DNA of 64,000 nt, taken from NCBI GenBank assembly GCA_019359035.1, contig JAHHIC010000056.1, positions 1 to 64,000 on the forward strand, in the 5' to 3' direction. The notes below the pieces were generated by a model. That model saw only the letters and a program-made list of their open reading frames with translations, made no database searches and was not told the origin of the DNA. A program made the position numbers and the translations under genes. The stretch is from Scytonematopsis contorta HA4267-MV1. GTDB lineage: Bacteria > Cyanobacteriota > Cyanobacteriia > Cyanobacteriales > Nostocaceae. Positions 25,873 through 34,100 of this stretch are shown one piece after another. Numbering within the stretch: the stretch's first letter is position 1; each line of letters starts with the position of its first letter.

Positions 25873-26676
25873 ATGGCGAATGCAATATTTATTTATATAC
25901 GATATATTTCTATCTCTTTTAAATCACAGATGCAGTATAAAGTTTCTTTATTGCTGCAAGTTGTAGGACAATTTCTGGGGACTATAATTGAATTTTTGGG
26001 AATATTGGCGCTTTTTAATCGTTTTAATAGTATCGGCACTTGGACTCTAAACGAAATTGCTCTATTTTATGGGATGATAAATATTTCTTTTGCTTGTGCT
26101 GATGCTTTAGGACGAGGGTTTGATACTTTTGGAAAGATAATTAAGAGTGGTGACTTTGACCGTTTGCTGCTTCGTCCTCGCAGTACGGTACTTCAACTTT
26201 TGGGAACGGAATTTACTTTGAGACGAGTAGGAAGGTTTCTCCAAGGACTTGTGGTTATGGGGTGGTCACTTTCAACTTTGCATGTTCCTTTTAATTTTCA
26301 AACATTGTGGCTTTTGACTACTTCGTTTATTGGTGGAGTAGCGCTATTTCTGGGTATAGTTATTTTGCAAGCAACGCTGACATTTTGGACTATTGAATCT
26401 TTGGAAATAATGAATATTCTTACTTACGGAGGGGTGGAAACGGCTCAATATCCTATTTCAATTTACAGTAAGTGGTTTCAACGTTTCTTCACCTTTTTTG
26501 TCCCGCTTGCTTGCGTAGGCTATTTTCCTCTGCTTGCGGTGTTGGGAAAAGAAGATACTTTTTTAGTTCCCGTGTGGTTTTGTTATATATCTCCAATGGC
26601 TGGTGTTATTTTTCTTATAGTTGTACTTCAGCTTTGGAAAGTTGGGGAGCGATACTACTGTTCGACTGGTAGCTAG
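25873..26676 (+). CDS. ABC-2 type exporter permease 2
   Basis: 267 residues, about six membrane helices (VSLLLQVVGQFLGTIIEFLGI, FLQGLVVMGWSLSTL, LLTTSFIGGVALFLGIVIL, FFTFFVPLACVGYFPLLAVLG, MAGVIFLIVVLQLW). Internal motifs FGKIIKSGDFDRLLLRPRS and EIALFYGMINI are typical of the DUF990 permease family. It completes the ABC exporter. It is convergent with the DNA methyltransferase, three bases between the stops. Confidence 0.9.
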   Translation: MANAIFIYIRYISISFKSQMQYKVSLLLQVVGQFLGTIIEFLGILALFNRFNSIGTWTLNEIALFYGMINISFACADALGRGFDTFGKIIKSGDFDRLLLRPRSTVLQLLGTEFTLRRVGRFLQGLVVMGWSLSTLHVPFNFQTLWLLTTSFIGGVALFLGIVILQATLTFWTIESLEIMNILTYGGVETAQYPISIYSKWFQRFFTFFVPLACVGYFPLLAVLGKEDTFLVPVWFCYISPMAGVIFLIVVLQLWKVGERYYCSTGS

Positions 26677-26679
26677 CCG

Positions 26680-28065
26680 TTATAAATCATCTTTAAGAAC
26701 TTTTTGATTTTTCCTTTTTCGCGGTTCTATGCAAGATATAGGAACATTATAGTATTTAGCAGCCTGTCCCATATTAAATTCTAATAATTTTTCATCATCC
26801 AAAGATAACCTTTCAATAGGTTTAACTGGTAATATTTCTAAAGCACGAATAATTTCTGATGCAACAGCTTTAGCTAATAATGGAGGAACTGAATTTCCTA
26901 TTTGTCGGAAACCATGCCATTTAGTAACATGAAATCTGAACCAATCAGGGTAAGAATGTAAACGTGCTGCTTCACGTACAGTAATACATCTGGGAACAAA
27001 AGGATGAATTGGTCTGGGAGATGTAAAAGCTCCTCTATTTCTTGCAGTTCCCGCTCTGAGTGTATTACATATTCCTTCTGGGTCTAGTTTATAAAAGCGG
27101 CTGATAGGTTCTATTGTACCTGGAGGAGTTGACTCAAATCTGGCTATAGATTCTGGGGAATGGTTTGTTCTTAAACTTGAAGAAAGGAGTTTCCAGTCGT
27201 AGTTACGTTGATATGAATAGTCATTATCTATAGAATATAATCCACGAAGCTCTCTAGCATAATCGCTGGGTGTGCCGAAGTCTGCTAGTACCCAATCTTT
27301 TTCATTTAATTCTACATAGTTTTCTATTTGGGGTAAATCTTGCAGTGCTTCCCTAACTGTAGGGGTTGGTAGAAATTGATTAAATATAGTAGGTTTATTT
27401 AATTTTGCTGGCTTTGTGATAGGAACCGGGTAATTTGGTAGTTCCATATCATAACGACAACCAAGCAAGAATAACCGTTGACGATTTTGAGGTATTCCGT
27501 ATTCTGCTGCGTTTAAGACTTGATAGTTTTTATGTATTTTGTAACCGTTTTCTTCAAACTTATTTATAATTTCTATAATAAATTCCTGATGTTTACCTAT
27601 TGCCATTCCTTTGACATTTTCTATAATAAAAAATTTCGGTTGTAACTCTAAAACTAAGCGAATATAGTGAAATACTAGGGAATTCCTAGGGTCATCAAAG
27701 GAACGTTTACCAATCAAGGAAAAACCTTGACATGGAGGTCCACCAAATACTATGTCGATTTCTTGGTTGCGAATATCGGAATTATTTCTAATTTCTTCTC
27801 CAGCAATATCTTCAACGCTTTTACAAAATATTGAACACGATGGAAAGTTGAATTTGTGGGTTGCACAATGTATTGGGTCTAGTTCAACTGCTGCGAGTAC
27901 ATCAAAACCTGCTTGTTCAAAGCCAAGACTCATACCTCCTGCACCTGCAAATAAGTCTACTGCTATCGGACGGTTTTGAGTTTTGTAGGCTCCTAACGTT
28001 CCTGTAGGGTTTTCTGAGTCCTGAGTTTGGAGTTCTGTTTGCTGCGCGTTTTTCACTGTACCCAC
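26680..28065 (-). CDS. DNA (cytosine-5) methyltransferase, orphan
   Basis: 461 residues. Conserved C5-methyltransferase motifs in order: I DLFAGAGGMSLGF (37-49, AdoMet binding), IV GGPPCQGFS with the catalytic Cys112, VI FIIENV, VIII QNRQRLFLLG, and X GNSVPPLLAKAVASEI. The target-recognition region lies between VIII and IX (about 235-365). The start codon is GTG at 28065; a second in-frame GTG three codons on is also possible. No restriction endonuclease gene is adjacent, so it is probably a solitary regulatory or genome-wide methylase. The recognition sequence cannot be read from the protein by eye. Confidence 0.93.
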   Translation of the reverse strand: MGTVKNAQQTELQTQDSENPTGTLGAYKTQNRPIAVDLFAGAGGMSLGFEQAGFDVLAAVELDPIHCATHKFNFPSCSIFCKSVEDIAGEEIRNNSDIRNQEIDIVFGGPPCQGFSLIGKRSFDDPRNSLVFHYIRLVLELQPKFFIIENVKGMAIGKHQEFIIEIINKFEENGYKIHKNYQVLNAAEYGIPQNRQRLFLLGCRYDMELPNYPVPITKPAKLNKPTIFNQFLPTPTVREALQDLPQIENYVELNEKDWVLADFGTPSDYARELRGLYSIDNDYSYQRNYDWKLLSSSLRTNHSPESIARFESTPPGTIEPISRFYKLDPEGICNTLRAGTARNRGAFTSPRPIHPFVPRCITVREAARLHSYPDWFRFHVTKWHGFRQIGNSVPPLLAKAVASEIIRALEILPVKPIERLSLDDEKLLEFNMGQAAKYYNVPISCIEPRKRKNQKVLKDDL

Positions 28066-28240
28066 CCATCAAACTTTGTATCGCTGGATAAATAGCTTAG
28101 CAAAGTGCGGCAAAATAGTAAAGCTGAACTATACTATAAGGTTAGTGCAAAATATTATCAGAAGCTATCAATTAAAGCTAATAACTTATAATCCTGATTT
28201 AGAGGTGATTGTTCAATGGATAAATTAACGCGCAATGACA

Positions 28241-28310
28241 AGTAGCAGTTAACAGTTAACAGTTAACAGTCAACCGTCAACAGTCAACCGTCAACCGTCA
28301 ACAGTTAACT
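28241..28310. repeat. AGTTAAC/AGTCAAC heptamer array
   Basis: About nine heptamers (AACAGTT, AACAGTC, AACCGTC variants) ending at the stop of the pentapeptide gene. Confidence 0.85.
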
Positions 28311-29667
28311 ACCTCCCCAATTTATTAGGTATTCCATCACAACCACCAGGGATAGTCTTCCTTGTTTTTTCTCCCCCCCAAGCACAGCAATAATAGTGGT
28401 TAGCTTCGGATAAGCGCTGCACATCAGTAAAATCTGCTCCTTCCACGACAGCTCCGGTATGTTCACCTGTTTGTTGGTTTGGTGGTTCGGTGCGACTACG
28501 AGGGGTAGCTGTTTCTGTGGAACCGTAAAATAAACGGGTTCCGTTCATATCCGCACCAGTTAAATTCGCTTCATATAATATAGTGCGTGATAAGTTGGAT
28601 TTTACTAAGTCGCAACCGCTAAGATTAACACGAACCAGGTTGGCTTCGCTTAAATCTGTCCAACGTAAATCGGTGGTCGAAAGGTCTGCTCCTGCGAGGG
28701 TTACTCCCAAATCTATTACTCGTAGTCCCCCAACGCGGTCTTCAGCATAACCACCTGTTCCGTCTAGTATCGCTCGACCGAGGATAGTATCGCGTTTAAG
28801 GGGTGTAAGCAATTTGGAACGAGAGAGAAATCGTAGTATTTTGGCTTTTCCGCTTGCGTCAACACTGCTGAGAATTGCTGCTGTTCGTCCCTCTGCTAGT
28901 AGTCTTTCTTGGGGCCAGTCTTCCAATAACCCTTCTTCGTCTAAAACTAAATCCGAAATACCTTGAAAATATGAGTCTATTGTTTGCTGCTGAGTAATTA
29001 TATTTTGTTGCACCGTCAACAAGTTTTGTTGTATCGTCAGGTCTTTTGATATAACATACTGTCGCCATGCCACATATACCGCAATAACCGCAATTAAAAT
29101 TTGTCCCAACGCTCCGAACCATTCTGCAAGCGTTCCAGACGCATCCCAATTTACTTTCCTCCCCCAAGTTAAAAGGCGATCGCCCACACCGGTAAAGCGA
29201 ATCACCCCAACAGCAGCAACTAACATTCCCAAAAAAGCAACAAATATGGTTCTATCCTGTGCTGTTGACCAAATTTTGATAGCTTCTTGCAACCAAGGGA
29301 ACAAAATTAACAACGACAATAATAAAGTTATAGTCGTCCCAATAATGCCAATTATCAAATTGTTCAAGGCAATCCCCAAAAATGTGAGGACAACCCCGAA
29401 TAAAGTCATTAATAAAGCGCGTGGTTTAGCAGCAAGCCTCCTTTTAGTGCGTACACTACTATAAGGGGAACGAGCTTGTTTAAGAGCAGTAGTGTTTTGA
29501 GGAGATTGCAGGGAAGAAATAGCCGCTAAAACCTGTTGAGCAGCCAATTCATCTGGAATAATACCATTTTCGCTCGCGCCATCAAAATCATCTGGCTGCA
29601 AGTTATCATACTCGATAGACTCTGGAATTGTTTTTGGGGAAGGAGTTGAGTTAGATTCAGTCGCCAT
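28309..29667 (-). CDS. Membrane protein with pentapeptide repeats
   Basis: 452 residues. The N-terminal 1-80 is hydrophilic. About five membrane helices follow (85-210: ALLMTLFGVVLTFLGIAL, LIIGIIGTTITLLLSLLILF, IFVAFLGMLVAAVGVIRF, ILIAVIAVYVAW). A coiled-coil-like segment (QNLLTVQQNIITQQQ) comes next, then a pentapeptide-repeat block at about 325-390 (ADLSTTDLRWTDLSEANLVR, SGCDLVKSNLSRTILYEANL, TGADMNGTRL). Such proteins are common in cyanobacteria, usually of unknown role, and may bind partners on the beta-helix. The C-terminus contains a CCAWGG dicysteine. There is no operon partner on this strand. Confidence 0.85.
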   Translation of the reverse strand: MATESNSTPSPKTIPESIEYDNLQPDDFDGASENGIIPDELAAQQVLAAISSLQSPQNTTALKQARSPYSSVRTKRRLAAKPRALLMTLFGVVLTFLGIALNNLIIGIIGTTITLLLSLLILFPWLQEAIKIWSTAQDRTIFVAFLGMLVAAVGVIRFTGVGDRLLTWGRKVNWDASGTLAEWFGALGQILIAVIAVYVAWRQYVISKDLTIQQNLLTVQQNIITQQQTIDSYFQGISDLVLDEEGLLEDWPQERLLAEGRTAAILSSVDASGKAKILRFLSRSKLLTPLKRDTILGRAILDGTGGYAEDRVGGLRVIDLGVTLAGADLSTTDLRWTDLSEANLVRVNLSGCDLVKSNLSRTILYEANLTGADMNGTRLFYGSTETATPRSRTEPPNQQTGEHTGAVVEGADFTDVQRLSEANHYYCCAWGGEKTRKTIPGGCDGIPNKLGR

Positions 29668-29752
29668 GTTTACTATTTTGCCGTTTTTGACTCCAGCAGT
29701 ACTAATTCGACCCTTATACTATGCTTCAATTTTCGCTTACTTAGCAAGTAGT

Positions 29753-29818
29753 GTTTACTGTTGACTGTTGACTGTTGACTGGTGACTGGTGATTGTTGAC
29801 TGTTGACTGTTGAGTGGT
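29753..29818. repeat. TTGACTG heptamer array
   Basis: About nine TTGACTG/GTGACTG heptamers between divergent genes. The remaining DNA of the 29668-30019 gap is A+T-rich, and I see no gene in it. Confidence 0.85.
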
Positions 29819-30019
29819 GTTAGCAATTGCCAATTCCCTAATTTTCTTACATAACTATATGAAAAATATGCTATGATTCTTCCACCCTAAATTTACCTCT
29901 GCATTATCGATAAAATTTTGCCGGAAAACAACTAATACATTCGGTAGAAGGTATAAAGAGGCACGTTAATTATTTATGTATGGGTTGTAGCATGGTATTA
30001 AGAGTAGTAAAGGTACAGT

Positions 30020-30763
30020 ATGGTCAGTCGTAATAGCTTAATTAGCTCTAGCTTGACTGCTTGGTTAATGTTCGGCTGTAGTGTTCTAGTAGAAGCACCA
30101 GAAGAATACAGTCAACAAGTAGTTCAGGAAACGAATGTAGCCCAGTTACTGAAAACAGCACAGACTTCTCAAAAAGCAGAAAGTCTGTTTAATCAGGGAA
30201 ATAAACTCTCAGAATCGCGGAATTACCAAGAAGCAGTCGTCACATACGACAAGCTACTTAGCATGAAACCAGACCGTGTTGATGCTTGGAACAATCGGGG
30301 TAATGCTTTGACTGCAATGGAACAGTACCAGCAAGCATTAGAATCATACAACAAAGCAATTGCGCTGAAACCTAGCAAGCATGAATCATGGTTTAATCAA
30401 GGTAATGCATTGATGGCAATGCAAAAGTATGAACAGGCGTTAGCATCATACGATAAATCGATTGCTATAAAGCCAGATAAAGATGAAGCTTGGATTAACC
30501 GTGGGATTGTTTTAACAAAATTAAAACGTTATGGGGATGCAATAAAATCTTACGACCAAGCATTAGCTCTCGAAAAAGATTCTCATCAAGTGTACTACAA
30601 CAAAGCTTGCTCCTATGCATTACAGGGTGAAGTAGAATTAGCCACAGAGAATTTGCAAAAAGCAATGAAAATTGCTCCCGATAAGTATAGAAAGTTAGCG
30701 AAAATAGACAAGGATTTTTATAATGTTCGCAGTGACAAGCGATTTCAACAGTTAGTACAATAG
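30020..30763 (+). CDS. TPR-repeat protein, probably exported
   Basis: 247 residues. The N-terminus (SLISSSLTAWLMFGCSVLVEA) is a hydrophobic signal or anchor; the Cys in MFGCS only loosely fits a lipobox. About five TPR units run from 51 to 245, with very regular repeats (AWNNRGNALTAMEQYQQALE, SWFNQGNALMAMQKYEQALA, AWINRGIVLTKLKRYGDAIK). This is a protein-interaction scaffold of unknown partner. AAAGG six bases before ATG supports the start. A hairpin terminator follows directly. Confidence 0.88.
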   Translation: MVSRNSLISSSLTAWLMFGCSVLVEAPEEYSQQVVQETNVAQLLKTAQTSQKAESLFNQGNKLSESRNYQEAVVTYDKLLSMKPDRVDAWNNRGNALTAMEQYQQALESYNKAIALKPSKHESWFNQGNALMAMQKYEQALASYDKSIAIKPDKDEAWINRGIVLTKLKRYGDAIKSYDQALALEKDSHQVYYNKACSYALQGEVELATENLQKAMKIAPDKYRKLAKIDKDFYNVRSDKRFQQLVQ

Positions 30764-30783
30764 GTTTTACGATATATTTTCAG

Positions 30784-30803
30784 AGACCGTATTCACACGG
30801 TCT
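30784..30803 (+). terminator. Rho-independent terminator after the TPR gene
   Basis: Stem AGACCGT/ACGGTCT, loop ATTCAC, followed by TCTATTTTATT, 21 bases beyond the stop codon. Confidence 0.75.
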
Positions 30804-30935
30804 TCTATTTTATTCCAATAAAAATTAAAAATTATAAATTTTCTATGAAAGCTTGATTTAATTTTCAACTTTTAATATTACATAAATTAAATAACTGGGT
30901 ATGATAAAAGGAGCGAAACTAACCCGCGATATTTT

Positions 30936-31493
30936 ATGTATACCCAAGCAAAATACTTCAACCTCAGTGTTGATGAATATCTAAAACTTGAGCTAGAAAG
31001 TATAAATAGACACGAATATGTGAACGGACAGGTATATCCAATATTTACGGTCAGTGAAAAACAAAGACTGATTACAAGCAATATATTCAACAAGTTGCGT
31101 ACTCAATTATACGGAACAAAGTATAGGGTTTTTGCGTCAGATATGAAACTAAGAATTGAACCTACTAATGTTTTTTATTATCCAGAAGTATTAGTTACAG
31201 GTGAGTCACAAGACAGAGAGAAAACCTTTAAAAGCCGTCCTTGTCTGATTGTAGAAGTGTTATCCCCTGACACAGAGCGTATCGACCGTCATGAAAAGCT
31301 TACGAATTATCAGTTATTAGAAAGCTTACAAGAATATTTATTAGTGTCACAATCTTTAATGAAAGTTGATATTTTTCGTAAAAGCAATAAAACAAATTGG
31401 TATGAAGAAAGTTTCAGAGAAGAGGACGTAATTAAATTAACATCAGTTGGTTTAGAAATGTTAGTACCGGAAATTTATGAGGATGTATATTAG
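30936..31493 (+). CDS. Uma2/DUF820-family putative endonuclease
   Basis: 185 residues. It matches the Uma2 (PD-(D/E)XK) family: SVDEYLKLELES, HEYVNGQVY, then the active-site pattern YYPEVLV (Glu where Asp is usual), CLIVEVLSP (Glu-x-Leu) and DRHEKLTNYQ. A conserved HEKL and a C-terminal helical part follow. Hundreds of copies occur in Nostocales genomes and their roles are unclear. The Asp-to-Glu change in the first acidic motif might reduce activity. ATG at 30936 with no strong Shine-Dalgarno. Confidence 0.88.
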   Translation: MYTQAKYFNLSVDEYLKLELESINRHEYVNGQVYPIFTVSEKQRLITSNIFNKLRTQLYGTKYRVFASDMKLRIEPTNVFYYPEVLVTGESQDREKTFKSRPCLIVEVLSPDTERIDRHEKLTNYQLLESLQEYLLVSQSLMKVDIFRKSNKTNWYEESFREEDVIKLTSVGLEMLVPEIYEDVY

Positions 31494-31511
31494 ACATCTC
31501 CGTCCAAAAAT

Positions 31512-31539
31512 GTAGAGACGTTACATGTAACGTCTCTAC
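31512..31539. repeat. Palindrome, GTAGAGAC...GTCTCTAC family, variant core
   Basis: 28-bp perfect palindrome with core GTTACATGTAAC, 18 bp after the Uma2 stop codon. Confidence 0.9.
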
Positions 31540-31580
31540 ATGGGATAATTTTTTTTGAAAGAGGCACTAAATATTGGAAC

Positions 31581-32459
31581 ATGAAAAAACTCTTAATCAC
31601 GGGAGCTAGCGGTTTTTTGGGATGGCATCTTTGCGAATTAGCCAAGCAGGAATGGGAGGTTTACGCAACATATTTTTCCCATGACATAGATATTCCTGGT
31701 GTTAAGACTATAAAAGTAGACTTAACAGATTTTACAGAACTAAAAGCTACATTTAATGAAATTCAACCAGCAGGGTTAGTTCATACAGCTGCACAGTCAC
31801 AACCGAATTTTTGTCAAAACCACCCGGAAGAATCCCACGCAATAAACGTGACTGCATCTTGTAATATTGCTGGACTTTGTGCTAACTATTCCATACCTTG
31901 CGCTTTTACATCAACAGATTTAGTTTTTGATGGATTAAACGCTCCTTATAAAGAAACAGATTTGGTGAATCCAGTAAATCTTTACGGTGAGCAAAAAGTT
32001 TTAGCAGAGCAAGGTATGTTAGAACGATACCCTCAAACAGCGGTTTGCCGAATGCCGTTAATGTTTGGAAATGCTACACCCACAGCTACAAGCTTTATTC
32101 AGGGATTTATACAAATATTAAAAGAAGGTAAAGAATTAAATTTATTTATTGATGAATTTAGAACACCAGTAAGTGCTAAAACAGCCGCTAAGGGACTTTT
32201 ATTAGCGTTAAAAAAAGTTAATGGAATAATTCATTTGGGTGGAAAGGAAAGAATTTCACGGTATGATTTTGGTCGTTTATTGGTGGAAGTTTTTCAGCTA
32301 CCATCAAATGGGTTGAAAGCTGCTAGACAAAAAGATGTAAAAATGTCTGCTCCTAGACCTGCTGATGTTTCGTTTGATAGTTCAAAGGCTTTTGCTTTAG
32401 GTTATCAAACTTTATCTATTAAAGAAGAGTTAACTACTTTGCTAATCGGTAATGGGTAA
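31581..32459 (+). CDS. RmlD-like NAD(P)-dependent sugar-nucleotide reductase
   Basis: 292 residues, extended short-chain dehydrogenase. Rossmann motif GASGFLG (residues 8-14), the conserved Asp of VDLTD, and the catalytic YGEQK (Tyr-x3-Lys) with an upstream Ser/Thr in TSTDLVFDG. The architecture best fits dTDP-4-dehydrorhamnose reductase-like proteins, which build deoxysugars for surface polysaccharides. No other rhamnose genes are nearby, so the exact substrate is open. It is flanked by two palindromes of the GTTACATGTAAC core type. Confidence 0.85.
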   Translation: MKKLLITGASGFLGWHLCELAKQEWEVYATYFSHDIDIPGVKTIKVDLTDFTELKATFNEIQPAGLVHTAAQSQPNFCQNHPEESHAINVTASCNIAGLCANYSIPCAFTSTDLVFDGLNAPYKETDLVNPVNLYGEQKVLAEQGMLERYPQTAVCRMPLMFGNATPTATSFIQGFIQILKEGKELNLFIDEFRTPVSAKTAAKGLLLALKKVNGIIHLGGKERISRYDFGRLLVEVFQLPSNGLKAARQKDVKMSAPRPADVSFDSSKAFALGYQTLSIKEELTTLLIGNG

Positions 32460-32478
32460 TTGTAATTTTGGTTAAAAT

Positions 32479-32506
32479 GTAGAGACGTTACATGTAACGT
32501 CTCTAC
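32479..32506. repeat. Palindrome, GTAGAGAC...GTCTCTAC family, variant core
   Basis: 28-bp perfect palindrome with core GTTACATGTAAC. It sits between two convergent stop codons (19 bp after one, 14 bp before the other), as a bidirectional terminator would. Confidence 0.9.
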
Positions 32507-32520
32507 GTGTTTGGGTAAGA

Positions 32521-33519
32521 TTATCTACGCAAGTAGCTAAAACTTGGGTCTGGCCTACCAACATAGCAAGAATTAGTAAAATTGTATTTCTTGATGATTG
32601 CTAGAGACTGTTCTGCTTCGACTTTATTGTTATCAAAATCAAACATCCAGTGATTTCCATCGACTATTTTCCATCGATTATTAATTTGCTTTACGGTTGT
32701 TGTCGCAGGATTAAAGGCTAAACAGTCTTCCCCTGCAATAGAACCAGATGGAGCATTATTATTCACCAGTAAATATTTAAAGGATGGTTGTGGTCTTCCG
32801 ACAAAGCAGGATTTGTTTGCACCATATTTTTTGATAATTTCGCTAGCAAGCATAGCTTCATTTTTATTATTCCCAAAATCAAACATCCAGTGATTACCAC
32901 CCTCAACTATTTTCCAACTACCATTAACCTGATTAACAGCTATATTCTTAGGGTTGAAAGCAATACAGTCTTCTTTGCTTGCTTGTGGTGATTGTTGTTC
33001 TAATAAAACAGAGTTGGAACGGTAGGTTTTATTCAATCTTCTATCTGTTAAGACAATATATACAGATTTGGGAGGTGTCTGTCCTTTCTCAACTGAGAAC
33101 CAAAGTGAATTAAGGTTTTGAGGGGAAGATAAGGCACAAAAACCGTAGATACGCTCGTTAGTTTCAGCATTATGGATATCTACCCAGGTTCTAGAAGAGT
33201 TCTTGTTTAATCCACAAGGGGGTAAATCTGAAGCACTCTGAAATAGTTCTGCTGGGAATGCTTCTGAATTTGCTACAGACAATTTATATCTAATAAAATT
33301 TTTTCCTCTGACTGTGGAGGGTTCTGAACCTTGGAAAACTAATTTAGGTTTTGGTATGGTATTAGATGCAATCTGATTAATCCTTGTATTTTCGGTATTA
33401 CGACTAACGGGAGATGCAATTTTAGAGTTATTAACAGAAGCAGAAACAGACGCAAAATTCGACAATACCCATCCAGCTACAAGTAAGCTAGAAAACTTAT
33501 TCCAATATGCAATTTTCAT
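32521..33519 (-). CDS. Secreted protein with a tandemly duplicated 75-residue domain
   Basis: 332 residues. A signal peptide (SSLLVAGWVLSNFASVSASV) starts the protein. Residues about 60-175 form a unique beta-rich region (KLVFQGSEPS, IRYKLSVANS). Two copies of one module follow: copy 1 about 183-252 (EDCIAFNPKNIAV, WKIVEGGNHWMFDFGNN, SCFVGRPQPSFKYL) and copy 2 about 265-330 (EDCLAFNPATTTV, WKIVDGNHWMFDFDNN, SCYVGRPDPSFSYL). Each keeps two cysteines. The module occurs elsewhere in bacterial secreted proteins, but I do not know its function. AGAGGA nine bases before ATG supports the start. Confidence 0.82.
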   Translation of the reverse strand: MKIAYWNKFSSLLVAGWVLSNFASVSASVNNSKIASPVSRNTENTRINQIASNTIPKPKLVFQGSEPSTVRGKNFIRYKLSVANSEAFPAELFQSASDLPPCGLNKNSSRTWVDIHNAETNERIYGFCALSSPQNLNSLWFSVEKGQTPPKSVYIVLTDRRLNKTYRSNSVLLEQQSPQASKEDCIAFNPKNIAVNQVNGSWKIVEGGNHWMFDFGNNKNEAMLASEIIKKYGANKSCFVGRPQPSFKYLLVNNNAPSGSIAGEDCLAFNPATTTVKQINNRWKIVDGNHWMFDFDNNKVEAEQSLAIIKKYNFTNSCYVGRPDPSFSYLRR

Positions 33520-34100
33520 TCTGATTAATCCTCTAGCAAAATAAAATTTATGAATCGATTTGTCGCAAGTAGGTAATATAGCAATCCTGTATTTTCTCTA
33601 CATGCTGGTATATGCATTTGATGTAAAGTTGAATATTTATATGTTGGTTATTTAGAATTTATGCAAGAATTTCAAGCAATTCTTGTAAACAAATATTAAC
33701 TTTAATTTGTGAAATTATTATCAATTTATAGTGAAGTTTTAATATGTTAAACAATCTAAACTTTGTATTGCTAGCAACTTCTGCCTTAATTTTTTCTTTC
33801 TCTATCTTATATAAACTTTACTTTACTTCTGTCAATTTCACCCAACAAAAGAGATATGCATAATAATGTAGAGACGCGATTAATCGCGTCTCTACGTAAT
33901 ACGTCGCATCGTGTATCTGGATTGCTTTGCACTAAATCGTCATCTAGCCTAAGACATATCTATATCTTAAAAATATAAATTTTATAAGTTATGGCACAGA
34001 TGAAAACATAACCATAGATAGATACATGCGTAGTTGATTGTTTTTTAACGCAATCAAATGGCATACTCAACAAAGTGCCACGGTTAGAGGAGGTGTTGAA
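33520..34100. other. Intergenic region without a recognised gene
   Basis: 581 A+T-rich bases between divergent genes. Apart from the palindrome at 33868-33895 and the AGAGGAGG ribosome-binding site at 34086-34093 I see nothing specific. Confidence 0.6.
33868..33895. repeat. Palindrome, GTAGAGAC...GTCTCTAC family
   Basis: 28-bp perfect palindrome with core GCGATTAATCGC, about 205 bp upstream of mscS. This is the only isolated copy here not close to a stop codon. Confidence 0.9.
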
